From assembly GCA_963704825.1 (NCBI GenBank), contig CAVPHV010000025.1, positions 1-43,506 on the forward strand: 43,506 nt of DNA. The letters run 5' to 3'. Below are positions 24,601 to 32,482 of the stretch, piece after piece; the first letter of the stretch is position 1, and the number at the start of each line of letters is the position of its first letter. The translations under genes and the position numbers were made by a program. The notes beneath the pieces were generated by a model. The model searched no databases, was not told where the DNA came from, and was given only the letters and a program-made list of their open reading frames with translations. The DNA comes from CAVPHV01 sp963704825. GTDB taxonomy: Bacteria > Actinomycetota > Acidimicrobiia > Spongiisociales > UBA5794.

Positions 24601-26670
24601 CTACGGGAGCTCACACAGGCTGAGGTTCTCGCCGAAGCACGTGTCGATATCCGAGCCGCCGTTGACGGTATCGATGCCTTCCTCGCCGTCGAGGTAGTCG
24701 TCGCCGAAACCGCCGCGGAGGTCATCGTCGCCGGCACCGCCGTAGACGGTGTCGTCGCCGCCTCCGGCGTCGATCAGGTTGGCCTCGGCGTCACCCGTGA
24801 TGGTGTCGTCGCCGCCACCCGTGTTCACGTTCTCCACACCGGTGATGGTGTCGTCGCCTTCGCCTGAGACCGTTGCCAGCGCAAGGTCCACGGTGAAGGG
24901 CGTGTTTCCGATCAGCTCAATCAGGTCGATACCGGTGCCGCCGATGATGGTGTCATCGTCGGCCCCGCCCCGCAATACGTCGTCGTCGTCGCCACCGTCC
25001 ACGATGTCCACTCCGTCGCCGCCCCGCAAGACGTCATTGCCCTCGCCGCCGTCGAGGTCGTCGGCGCCGGCGTCACCCTTCAGAGTGTCGTTCCCGGCGC
25101 CACCGATGAGAGTGTCGTTGCCGGTCCAGCCAACGAGTTCGTCGTCGCCGTCGCCGCCGCTGAGGGTGTCGTCGTCCTCATGGCCCTTGAGCACGTCGTT
25201 GCCGTCTTCGCCGTTGAGGGTGTCGTCGCCGAAGCGTCCCTTGAGTATGTCGTCACCGCCGCCGCCGCTGATGGAGTCGGCATCGTCGCCGCCGTCGAGG
25301 TCGTCGTCGCCGAGCCCCCCGTCGATGACGTCTTCGCCGTTGCCACCGAGGATGGTGTCGGCCCCGGCGTTTCCTTGGAGGAGGTCGTTGTCGCCGCCGC
25401 CGTTGATGGTGTCGTCGCCGTCTCCGCCGCGCAGGTCATCGGCTTGCCCCTCGCCCAGGAGGGTGTCGTTGCCGAGTCCACCGGTGATGGTGTCGATGCC
25501 GTTGCCGCCGGTGAGAACGTTGTCGTTGTCATCACCGATGATGGTGTCGGCGCCGCCCGCGGTGGTGGCGTTTTCGATCCTGGTGAAGGTGTCGTCGCCG
25601 GCGCCGCTGGCGGTTCCGTTGACCATGTCGATGACGTAATTGGCTGAGCCGAAGAACACCGCGGTATCCACTCCGGGTCCACCATCCATGGTGTCGTTCT
25701 GGTCGCCGCCGACCAACTCGTCGTTGCCGTACTTCCCCTTCAGAGTGTCGGTCCCGGAGCCGCCACGCAGCGAGTCGTTGCCGTCGTCGCCGTTCACCTT
25801 GTCGTTGCCGTCCTGGCCGGTGAGCGAGTCGTTGCCGGCTTCGCCCCACATCTTGTCGTTGTTCTGTCCACCTTCGATCACGTCGTTGCCGTCCCCGCCG
25901 TAGAAGATGTCGTTGCCGGTTCGACCCTGGAGGATGTCGTCTCCCGGGCCGCCGTAGAGCTTGTCGTCGCCCTCGTAGCCGATGGCGACATCATTGCCCG
26001 CGGCCGAGTAGAGGATGTCGTTGCCGGTGCCACCCGTGAGCTTGTCATCGCCGGCGTAGCCCTTGAGCACGTTGTCGCCGGGGCCACCGTCGATGGTGTT
26101 GTTGAGGTTGTTGCCGGTGATGTCGTCGGCGAAGGCGCTGCCCGTGACGTTCTCGATCTTCTTCAGCTTGTCAGTACCTTCACCGGTCGCCTTACCTTTG
26201 GACAAGTTGACGACCACTGCGCCGAGAGCTTCCGAGTACGACACGGTGTCGATTCCGGCGCCGCCGTCCAAGAGGTCGTTGCCGAGCCCACCTTGGAGAA
26301 TGTCGACGTCGTCGCCGCCAAGGATGGTGTCGATTCCGGCGCCCCCATCGATGCGGTCGGCGTCCGACGCGTTGGTGCTGTTCTTGCCGCCGCGGATCCA
26401 GTCGTCGCCGTCGCCACCGTCGATGATGTCGTCACCGTTGTTGCCGCAGATGGTGTCGTTTCCACCTTTGCCGTCGATGGTGTCGTCACCGCCGAGGCCG
26501 ATGATCACGTCGTCGCCGGCTGTGCCGTTGAGCGTCTCATCGGAATTGTCACCGACGATGGTGCCCGGTAGGCCGTTACAGGTCGGCACTGCCGCCTGGG
26601 CCACTGCGGGCATTGTCCACACTGCCAGAGCGATGACAACCAGGATGAGCCTCGTGCGTGCTCTCACCAT
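24601..26670 (-). CDS. Secreted RTX-repeat calcium-binding protein 2
   Basis: A 689-residue exported paralogue of the protein at 21672. A Sec signal peptide (about residues 1-27, RLILVVIALAVWTMPAVAQA) is followed by TCNGLPGTIVGDNSDETLNG and then dozens of GGxGxDxUx nonapeptides. Three spacer segments break the repeats: DTVSYSEALGAVVVNLSKG, DTAVFFGSANYVIDMVNG, and IELIGNTPFTVDLALATVSG. It ends IDTCFGENLSLCELP, matching the Cys-pair ending of its paralogue. Asp content is very high, so strong Ca2+ binding and a low isoelectric point are expected. AAGGGGAAGT lies before the ATG at 26670. No catalytic domain is visible. Secretion by the Sec route replaces the type I export usual for Gram-negative RTX toxins, so it should be read as a structural or adhesive protein and not as a toxin. 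Confidence 0.88.
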   Translation of the reverse strand: MVRARTRLILVVIALAVWTMPAVAQAAVPTCNGLPGTIVGDNSDETLNGTAGDDVIIGLGGDDTIDGKGGNDTICGNNGDDIIDGGDGDDWIRGGKNSTNASDADRIDGGAGIDTILGGDDVDILQGGLGNDLLDGGAGIDTVSYSEALGAVVVNLSKGKATGEGTDKLKKIENVTGSAFADDITGNNLNNTIDGGPGDNVLKGYAGDDKLTGGTGNDILYSAAGNDVAIGYEGDDKLYGGPGDDILQGRTGNDIFYGGDGNDVIEGGQNNDKMWGEAGNDSLTGQDGNDKVNGDDGNDSLRGGSGTDTLKGKYGNDELVGGDQNDTMDGGPGVDTAVFFGSANYVIDMVNGTASGAGDDTFTRIENATTAGGADTIIGDDNDNVLTGGNGIDTITGGLGNDTLLGEGQADDLRGGDGDDTINGGGDNDLLQGNAGADTILGGNGEDVIDGGLGDDDLDGGDDADSISGGGGDDILKGRFGDDTLNGEDGNDVLKGHEDDDTLSGGDGDDELVGWTGNDTLIGGAGNDTLKGDAGADDLDGGEGNDVLRGGDGVDIVDGGDDDDVLRGGADDDTIIGGTGIDLIELIGNTPFTVDLALATVSGEGDDTITGVENVNTGGGDDTITGDAEANLIDAGGGDDTVYGGAGDDDLRGGFGDDYLDGEEGIDTVNGGSDIDTCFGENLSLCELP

Positions 26671-26767
26671 TGCTACTTCCCCTTTTGTTGTTGCTGTGGG
26701 TTGGCACGCCGCTCGTGCGCGGTCGTGCGTTGGGCTCAGACGAGTGAACCCGGATACCTCTTTTCCT

Positions 26768-26787
26768 ACCTATGGCCCAATATAGGT
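26768..26787. promoter_or_regulatory. Operator-like inverted repeat with overlapping -10 for RTX protein 2
   Basis: ACCTAT and ATAGGT form perfect six-base arms around an eight-base spacer. On the minus strand the right part also gives TATATT (26779-26784), a good -10 sequence about 110 bases upstream of the RTX protein 2 start, so a bound regulator could cover the promoter. No convincing -35 is seen. Confidence 0.35.
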
Positions 26788-27204
26788 CAGTCGATCCTGT
26801 GGAGAAACGGTGGTTCTGCGCCAACGCGTGGTGGCTAGTCACCGGCTCCACAGCGATCCGGCGCGGCCGTTCGGATCGTTGTGATCCGCCCGCCCGACCG
26901 TGCTTTCCTCAGGGCCCGCGAGGCCGGTCGTTTCCGCCGCGTCTCGTGGGAAGGGTTTCTCTAGGGTCTATCTAAGCTTACGTGGGAACATAGGTGGAGC
27001 GTGGGTGCGAACAAGACGAATGCCGGGGTGGGACCGCCCGGCTGGAAATCTCTCCTTTACCGCGCACCAATCGGTGCCGAGGGGTTTGGTAACGACGTCT
27101 CTCAGATGAGTCGACCTGACCGGTTGCGTTGCCCGCGGCGGGCCCAACGGCGAATCACAGCGGTGGTTGCGATCACCGACAACCCATACTTCCGGTGAAT
27201 GCCC

Positions 27205-27210
27205 AGGAGG
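27205..27210 (+). promoter_or_regulatory. Ribosome binding site of the first sulfated-glycan operon gene
   Basis: AGGAGG lies five bases before the ATG at 27216. It decides that start against in-frame upstream codons from 27129, which have no ribosome site and no similarity. Confidence 0.7.
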
Positions 27211-27215
27211 GCGGA

Positions 27216-27701
27216 ATGGACAGGGGCCACCAACTGAATACGGCTCAGCCCAAGCGGGTCCTCTTTGCGCTGTCCTCAGGAGGTCACCTCGCCCAGGCAA
27301 TCACGCTGGAGCCATGGTGGCGGGATTTCGAGCGACTCTGGGTCACCTTCGATACCCCCGACGCCCTGTCGGTCTTGGCCGGGGAACCCACCGTCTGGGC
27401 CTACCGCCCGACGACACGGAACATCCGCAATCTGCTGCGCAATAGCTGGCTGGCGTGGAAGGTGATGCGGCGGTATCGGCCCGACATCGTGATCAGCACC
27501 GGGGCTGGGGTGGCGTTGCCTTTCTTTGTCCTGGCCAAGCTGAAACGGATCCCAACGTGCTACATCGAAGTCTACGACCGAGTGGACACACGAACACTGA
27601 CCGGGCGGCTGTGCCGGCCGTTCAGCGACCTCTTTTTGGTGCAGTGGCCCGAGCAGCTCGACCTCTACAAGGGCTCGGTGCTCGTCGGCAGGCTGCTGTG
27701 A
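27216..27701 (+). CDS. Alg14/PssD-like glycosyltransferase membrane subunit
   Basis: A 161-residue protein resembling Alg14 and the bacterial PssD/EpsE/CpsF proteins, which anchor and activate a separate catalytic half. VLFALSSGGHLAQAI (about residues 15-29) is the conserved N-terminal loop. DIVISTGAGVALPFFVLAKL (near 92) and CYIEVYDRVDTRTLTGRL (near 114) match the family's middle and C-terminal motifs. It normally partners an Alg13-like protein to add the second sugar onto a lipid-linked first sugar. That partner follows immediately, its start overlapping this stop by four bases (GTGA). The start is fixed by AGGAGG at 27205. It is the first gene of an operon running to at least 32394. Confidence 0.85.
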   Translation: MDRGHQLNTAQPKRVLFALSSGGHLAQAITLEPWWRDFERLWVTFDTPDALSVLAGEPTVWAYRPTTRNIRNLLRNSWLAWKVMRRYRPDIVISTGAGVALPFFVLAKLKRIPTCYIEVYDRVDTRTLTGRLCRPFSDLFLVQWPEQLDLYKGSVLVGRLL

Positions 27702-28252
27702 GCCATCCGGACACCAGGCTCGAAGGAGAGTTGCACCTTCCGGAGTCACCGTTCGTGTTCGTCACCGTCGGCACCGACCACCATCCGTTTGACCGACTGG
27801 TGTCGTGGGTCGACGATTGGAGCGCCCGCACCGGCGTCGCCTGCTTTGTGCAAACGGGGACCTCGCAGCTTGTCGCCCAAGCTCCGGGAGCCGACTACCT
27901 CCCCTACCCGACCATGGTCGATGCGATGTCGGAAGCCGCCGCCGTGGTGTGTCACGGGGGGCCCGCCACCATCATGCTGGCCCGCCAGTGCGGCCGGGTG
28001 CCGCTTGTGGTTCCGCGCGACCCCAAGCGGGGTGAGCATGTCGACGGCCACCAGATTCGCTTCACCCGTTGGTTGGCGGACAAGGGCCAGATCGTGGCCA
28101 CCCCCGACCTCGGCGAACTCGAGGACCAGCTTGCTTTGGCCCTCTCCGATGGGATTTCTCTCAGGATCGACAGAGACGGCGACGAGACCGCTGCCGCCGT
28201 TGCGCTCTTCTCGAAGCTGGTCGACGGCTTGATGGAGAGTCGAGGCCGCTGA
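27698..28252 (+). CDS. Alg13/PssE-like glycosyltransferase catalytic subunit
   Basis: A 184-residue protein equivalent to the C-terminal half of MurG-type GT-B enzymes (Glyco_tran_28_C). VFVTVGTDHHPFDRLVSWVD near residue 20 and VVCHGGPATIMLA near residue 83 are the Alg13/PssE signatures; the second binds the nucleotide sugar. LVVPRDPKRGEHVDGHQIRF follows, as in MurG. It starts with GTG at 27698, overlapping the Alg14-like gene, so the two halves should be made in equal amounts and form one enzyme on the inner membrane face. The frame is open far upstream, but only as a shadow. It probably adds the second sugar of the repeat unit; donor unknown. Confidence 0.85.
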   Translation: MSHPDTRLEGELHLPESPFVFVTVGTDHHPFDRLVSWVDDWSARTGVACFVQTGTSQLVAQAPGADYLPYPTMVDAMSEAAAVVCHGGPATIMLARQCGRVPLVVPRDPKRGEHVDGHQIRFTRWLADKGQIVATPDLGELEDQLALALSDGISLRIDRDGDETAAAVALFSKLVDGLMESRGR

Positions 28253-29223
28253 TGGCGGACGGTCCGATTGTCTTGTTCATCGCCGGTCTCGGCCGGAGTG
28301 GCTCCACCCTGGTGGATCGAGTGCTCGGCGAGGTGCCTGGCTACCAGTCGCTCGGCGAGGTCGTCCACCTCTGGCAACGTGGACTCATCGACAACGAACG
28401 GTGTGGCTCGGGGGAGCCGTTTCACGACAGCGGGTTCTGGAACGAGGTCGGCTACGTGGCGTTCGGCGGCTGGGATCAGCTTGACCCGACCGAGGTCATC
28501 GCACTCCAACAGGCCGTTGACCGTACCCGGTATGTGCCTTTGCTGGCCTGGCCTCAACTGCGACCGGGCTTTCAGGCCCAGATTGATCGATACGCCGAAC
28601 TGCTCGGCAGGGTCTACCGCGCCGCCGCCGAGGTAGCTGGGGCGCGGGTTCTGATCGACTCCAGCAAACACGTGTCGACCGCGACGTTCCTTCGCCACGT
28701 TCCCGGCATTGACCTGAGAATCGTCCATTTGGTGCGGGACGCGCGCGGCGTGGCGTACTCATGGGGCAAGGTGAAGGCTCGGCCCTCGGCAGGGGAAGAC
28801 GCGCTGATGGCTCGCTCTTCGCCGTCGCGAGCCGCGGCGTGGTACCTCGTCCAGAACCTTCTGGTTGAAGCGACCAGGACCAGGCAAATCCCGAGGATCC
28901 GGGTCCGGTACGAGGACTTCACCGCGGACCCCGAGGCCGTCGTTCGTGAGGTCCTGGCGTTGACTGGGGATGGTGGCGCCGCGTTGTCACATCTCGATGG
29001 GCACCAAGTCACCTTGGGTCCGAATCCCAACGTAGGCGGCAACCCGATGAAGCTCGAGGCGGGGCCGATCATGATCACCCAGGACGACGCGTGGCGCCGG
29101 GTCATGCCGACCCGCGACCAGCGTGTCGTGACCGGACTGACCGCGCCGTTGCTTGTTGCCTACCGCTATCCATTGCGGACCGCGGCTCCCCCTGCTGCTG
29201 TTGGTGCCAAGGAGGCGATGTGA
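28252..29223 (+). CDS. Sulfotransferase family protein (1)
   Basis: A 323-residue PAPS-dependent sulfotransferase. The 5'-phosphosulfate loop is FIAGLGRSGSTLVDRVL (residues 9-25). The 3'-phosphate part is VLIDSSKHVSTA followed by LRIVHLVRDARGVAYSWGK near residue 157. RVRYEDFTADPE near residue 221 is the usual later motif. It would transfer sulfate from PAPS to a hydroxyl group, here presumably on a glycan intermediate. Start and stop codons of neighbours overlap (TGATG at 28250). A second, clearly related sulfotransferase lies at 30146, separated by a GT2 gene. PAPS synthesis genes are not in the window. Compared with its sister it lacks the Cys pair in the CGxGExF segment. Confidence 0.87.
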   Translation: MADGPIVLFIAGLGRSGSTLVDRVLGEVPGYQSLGEVVHLWQRGLIDNERCGSGEPFHDSGFWNEVGYVAFGGWDQLDPTEVIALQQAVDRTRYVPLLAWPQLRPGFQAQIDRYAELLGRVYRAAAEVAGARVLIDSSKHVSTATFLRHVPGIDLRIVHLVRDARGVAYSWGKVKARPSAGEDALMARSSPSRAAAWYLVQNLLVEATRTRQIPRIRVRYEDFTADPEAVVREVLALTGDGGAALSHLDGHQVTLGPNPNVGGNPMKLEAGPIMITQDDAWRRVMPTRDQRVVTGLTAPLLVAYRYPLRTAAPPAAVGAKEAM

Positions 29224-30143
29224 CTCAGCCAGACCTGCCTTCGGTGACCGCAGTCATCGCGACCCGGGATCGGCCGGAACTGCTCCGCAAGGCGCTGCGC
29301 GCCGTATTTGCTCAGGATTACGCCGGTCCCATCGACGCCGTCGTCGTGTACGACCAGTCGCCTCCCGATCCCCAGCTCAGCATCGATTTTGCCGACCATC
29401 CCCTGACGGTTATCGAGAACACCCATGCCCCTGGCTTGGCCGGTGCCCGCAACAGCGGCGTGGAAGCCGCCTCGGGAGACTGGATCGCGTGGTGCGATGA
29501 CGACGATGAGTGGATGATCGACAAGCTCAAGGCCCAATTCGAGCTGCGTGGTGGCGACCCGGGCATCGGCGTCATGGCGACTGGGATCCTGGTGGTCTAC
29601 GGGGACAAAGAGTTCCCGCGGGTGCCGACCGTGGAGCGTCTCAACAAGAACGATCTACTCGAGAGCCGAGTGTTTGCCGCCCACCCGTCGAGCGTCGTCG
29701 TTCACCGCACGACCATGATTGACGACATCGGCTTGGTCGACGAGGAGATCCCGGGGAGCTACGGCGAAGACTATGAGTGGATCCTGCGCGCGGTAGACGT
29801 CACTGCGATCGCGGTAGTGACCCGGCCCCTGGTACTCGTCAGATGGCACCGCGGCTCCTTCTTCGCCGACCGCTGGCGGACGATCGACGCAGCCATCGAC
29901 TACATGCTCGAACGCGAACCCGCGTTCTACGACCACCCCGATGGGTTGGCCTACATGTACGGACGCCAGGCGTTTGCGCTGGCCGCCGCGGGAGACGGTG
30001 CTGACGCCAGACGAAAGGCGGTCAAGACGATCCGGACCAACTGGAAGGAGCGGCGGGCCTACCTCGCCCTGGCCGTGAGCCTCCACCTCGTGTCGGCCGA
30101 GCGCCTGATGGGATGGGCCCACAGCCGCGGCAAAGGTATCTGA
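29220..30143 (+). CDS. GT2 family glycosyltransferase
   Basis: A 307-residue GT-A glycosyltransferase of family 2. It opens VTAVIATRDRPELLRKAL, then VVVYDQSPPDPQ in the position of the first nucleotide-binding Asp, then GARNSGVEAASGDWIAWCDD with the DxD-like acidic cluster CDDDDEW near residue 91. GSYGEDYEWILRAV near residue 180 carries the catalytic-base region (ED). No membrane helix is evident, so it is probably cytoplasmic or peripheral. It starts with GTG at 29220 after GGAGG, overlapping the sulfotransferase stop (GTGA). In the operon it lies between two sulfotransferases and probably adds a sugar to the lipid-linked repeat unit. The donor sugar cannot be told. Confidence 0.86.
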   Translation: MTQPDLPSVTAVIATRDRPELLRKALRAVFAQDYAGPIDAVVVYDQSPPDPQLSIDFADHPLTVIENTHAPGLAGARNSGVEAASGDWIAWCDDDDEWMIDKLKAQFELRGGDPGIGVMATGILVVYGDKEFPRVPTVERLNKNDLLESRVFAAHPSSVVVHRTTMIDDIGLVDEEIPGSYGEDYEWILRAVDVTAIAVVTRPLVLVRWHRGSFFADRWRTIDAAIDYMLEREPAFYDHPDGLAYMYGRQAFALAAAGDGADARRKAVKTIRTNWKERRAYLALAVSLHLVSAERLMGWAHSRGKGI

Positions 30144-30145
30144 GC

Positions 30146-31099
30146 GTGCCCGATCCCGACCTGGTCGCCACCAACGAGATCAGGGTGCTGTTGATCGCAG
30201 GACTCGGTCGCAGCGGCAGCACCTTGATCGATCGAGCCCTCGGGGCGGTCCCGGGGTGCACCTCCGTTGGTGAGTTGGTGCGGCTCTGGGAGCGCGGGCT
30301 TGCCGAGGACGCGCTGTGCGGCTGTGGTGAGTCGTTCTCGGCGTGCCCATTCTGGGGTTCCGTCGGCGACGCTGCGTTTGGAGGATGGTCCACCCTCGAC
30401 GCCGCAGCTCTGGTTCGACTCCGAGGTCGCGTCGACCGGATCCGGTATCTCCCCTTCCTCGTGACCCGCGGTCCGCGACGATATCGAGCAGCCCTCGCCG
30501 AGTACTTGTCGTTCGTTGAGCGTCTCTATCGCGCCATCAGCACCGTCTCGGGCGACCGCATCATCGTCGACTCGAGCAAGGACGTGTCCACGGCGTATCT
30601 GCTCGCCACGGCCAGCACGCTCGATGTGCGAGTGCTGCATCTCGTCCGGGATCCCCGCGCCGTCGCCTACTCGTGGACCAAGCGCGTCGCCAAGCCGGGC
30701 ACGTCGGTCGAGATGGATCGGTACCCACCGGCGAAGACTGCGGGTTGGTACATGGTGTTCAACGTGCTCATCCATGCCCTGCGGGTGTGGCGGGTTCCGA
30801 TGCGTTTCCTGCGGTACGAGGACTTCACCCGAGAGCCTGAGCGGCACATCGGCGTCGTGCTCGGTTTCGCCGGCATCGAGGCACCGGAACTGTCGTATGT
30901 GTCCGGTCGTACTCTGGAGCTCGGCGCTCACCACAGCATGGGTGGCAATCCGATGCGGTTCCAGCGCGGCGCCATCGAGGTGCGACGTGACGATGCCTGG
31001 CGGCACGAACTACCCGCCGCCGACCGGCGGGTCGTGACGGCGCTGACTTTGCCGCTCCTCGCCATCTACCGTTACGTTCCCTCTCGCGGGAGAACATGA
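30146..31099 (+). CDS. Sulfotransferase family protein (2)
   Basis: A 317-residue PAPS-dependent sulfotransferase, a paralogue of the protein at 28252. The phosphosulfate loop LLIAGLGRSGSTLIDRAL covers about residues 15-32, and IIVDSSKDVSTAYLL then VLHLVRDPRAVAYSWTK near residue 168 forms the 3'-phosphate site. FLRYEDFTREPE near 229 follows. It has CGCGESFSACPFW near residue 58, with three cysteines, a pattern frequent in this bacterial family, whereas the sister protein has lost two of them. The GTG at 30146 has AAAGG nine bases upstream; an ATG at 30113 within the previous gene is a weaker choice. It overlaps the following polymerase gene (ATGA). Two sulfotransferases suggest two sulfated positions. 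Confidence 0.87.
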   Translation: MPDPDLVATNEIRVLLIAGLGRSGSTLIDRALGAVPGCTSVGELVRLWERGLAEDALCGCGESFSACPFWGSVGDAAFGGWSTLDAAALVRLRGRVDRIRYLPFLVTRGPRRYRAALAEYLSFVERLYRAISTVSGDRIIVDSSKDVSTAYLLATASTLDVRVLHLVRDPRAVAYSWTKRVAKPGTSVEMDRYPPAKTAGWYMVFNVLIHALRVWRVPMRFLRYEDFTREPERHIGVVLGFAGIEAPELSYVSGRTLELGAHHSMGGNPMRFQRGAIEVRRDDAWRHELPAADRRVVTALTLPLLAIYRYVPSRGRT

Positions 31100-32394
31100 C
31101 CACAACGCAGTCTCGACATTCGGCGTATCGGCGCCAGCGCCCGGCGTGGGCACCTGGGTGGCCGATCTACCTCATGCTGTACGGCTATCCGCTGTGGTGG
31201 GCGCTCGGCATCGATGTATTCCTGTGGTTGGGGTTGACCTTGCCGATCGTGGCGTGGCTCTGGGGCCGGCGCAACGTCCTCATGCCGCCCGGCGCCGGGT
31301 GGTGGACGTTGTTCGTGGCATGGGTCATGCTCTCCGGTTCACAACTCGCGGGGGTCGACGACTTCCCGTCGTTTGTGTTCCGATTGTCGATCTACATCGC
31401 GGCGGGCATCTGGTTCGTCTATGCCGCCAACCTCTCGGCGGAAGGCAACGCCAACCGTATTGCCCGGGCGTTTCTCTGGTTCTTCGCCTTCCTGGTATTT
31501 GCCGGCCTGTTTGCGCTCTTGACCCCCGTTACCGACTTTGTAACGCCGTTCGAGCGGGTGCTGCCCCGATCGATCTCCTCGATCCCGTTCGTCAACCAGA
31601 TGATCCACGGCAACGTGTCGCAGGTGCATGATTTCATCGGGTTTGCGGTTGCCCGACCGGCGGCTCCGTTTGCGTTCACCAACGAGTGGGGTTCGGCCGT
31701 CGGCCTACTCGCGCCGGTTGTTGTGTTTGCCGTCACTCGGCTCCCCGCCGGACCCAAGCGGGTTGCCGGCTACGCCTTGCTGGTCCTCGCCCTTGTTCCT
31801 GCGATCTACTCACTCAACCGTGGTCTCTGGCTGAGCATCGCCTTTGCGCTCGGGTATGTCGCCCTGCGGGCCCTGCTGCGGGGACGCCCCCGGCCGCTCA
31901 TGAACCTGATCGGGATTGTCCTCGTGGTTGCCGCGCTCTTTGTCCTGACCCCTTTGGGCGATCTGGCATCGAGCCGTCTCGAGACGGGTCACAGCGATGC
32001 CCGCCGCACCTCGCTGGTACAGCAGAGCCTCCATGGAATCGCTGAGGCGCCAATCGTCGGCCATGGTGGGCCGAGAGTGAATCCGGAAGAACCCGACCGA
32101 GCGCCGATTGGGACGCACGGCCAGATCTGGCTGATCGGCTATTCCCACGGGATACCGGCGGTGGTGTTGTTCGTGCTCACGATGGTGACAATCCTGATGG
32201 GAACCTGGCGAGCCAATGAGGACGAACTCGGGTTCTGGGTCAACGCCGTCGTGTTCGTTGCCATCGTCCAGGTGTTCTTCTACAGCCTGATCCCGGTGCA
32301 GTTGCAGTTCATCATGATCTTATCGGGGATCTCATTGGCGCAGGCTCGCGAAAAGGCCGAGCCGGCACCCGCCTGGGACGATTCGGAGTACTGA
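31096..32394 (+). CDS. Wzy/O-antigen-polymerase-like membrane protein
   Basis: A 432-residue polytopic protein with about eleven hydrophobic helices. The conserved helix NRGLWLSIAFALGYVALRAL near residue 236 is followed by a long outside loop that includes HSDARRTSLVQQSLHGIAEA and APIVGHGG. This is the layout of Wzy_C O-antigen ligases and exopolysaccharide polymerases. It would join repeat units at the outer membrane face after flipping. The ATG at 31096 overlaps the second sulfotransferase stop by four bases (ATGA). It closes the tightly coupled part of the operon; 88 bases follow before the giant hydrolase/sulfatase gene. No Wzx flippase or chain-length regulator is next to it. Confidence 0.85.
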   Translation: MTTTQSRHSAYRRQRPAWAPGWPIYLMLYGYPLWWALGIDVFLWLGLTLPIVAWLWGRRNVLMPPGAGWWTLFVAWVMLSGSQLAGVDDFPSFVFRLSIYIAAGIWFVYAANLSAEGNANRIARAFLWFFAFLVFAGLFALLTPVTDFVTPFERVLPRSISSIPFVNQMIHGNVSQVHDFIGFAVARPAAPFAFTNEWGSAVGLLAPVVVFAVTRLPAGPKRVAGYALLVLALVPAIYSLNRGLWLSIAFALGYVALRALLRGRPRPLMNLIGIVLVVAALFVLTPLGDLASSRLETGHSDARRTSLVQQSLHGIAEAPIVGHGGPRVNPEEPDRAPIGTHGQIWLIGYSHGIPAVVLFVLTMVTILMGTWRANEDELGFWVNAVVFVAIVQVFFYSLIPVQLQFIMILSGISLAQAREKAEPAPAWDDSEY

Positions 32395-32472
32395 CTAGTT
32401 CATCCGGCGCCTTCTTTGGATGGCCTTCCCAACCCTGGCCCATAACGGTACGGTGTGTTCAGGGCGTCCCTT

Positions 32473-32480
32473 GGGAGGAA
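32473..32480 (+). promoter_or_regulatory. Ribosome binding site choosing the start of the giant secreted protein
   Basis: GGGAGGAA ends two bases before a GTG at 32483. The resulting N-terminus is a clean signal peptide, whereas starting at the ATG at 32420 would add 21 hydrophilic residues before it. Confidence 0.6.
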
Positions 32481-32482
32481 CC

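Larger units (their letters stand above)
26671..27215. other. Large divergent intergenic region
   Basis: These 545 bases separate RTX protein 2 (minus) from the sulfated-glycan operon (plus). Composition is less GC-rich than the genes, especially around 26755-26800 and 26950-26995. I find no convincing coding frame; the short open frames lack ribosome sites and family resemblance. A 20-base inverted repeat lies at 26768-26787. CGTGGGAA occurs twice (26945-26952 and 26981-26988), and ATAGGT recurs at 26990-26995. I see no tRNA or riboswitch that I can name. Two divergent promoters with operators are the likely content. Confidence 0.6.

Noticed and set aside
21700..26600. Regularly spaced repeats that might look like a CRISPR array or satellite DNA
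   Set aside because: The period is 27 bases with variable sequence and follows RTX nonapeptides in one intact frame. There are no constant repeats with unique spacers and no cas genes.
24601..26670. RTX proteins as pore-forming toxins
   Set aside because: There is no hydrophobic pore domain, acylation site or type I secretion signal; both proteins carry Sec signal peptides and consist only of calcium-binding repeats.
26671..27215. Possible riboswitch or tRNA in the large intergenic region
   Set aside because: I compared the stretch by eye with the conserved cores of cobalamin, c-di-GMP and c-di-AMP riboswitches and with tRNA arms and found no match. A covariance-model search would settle it.
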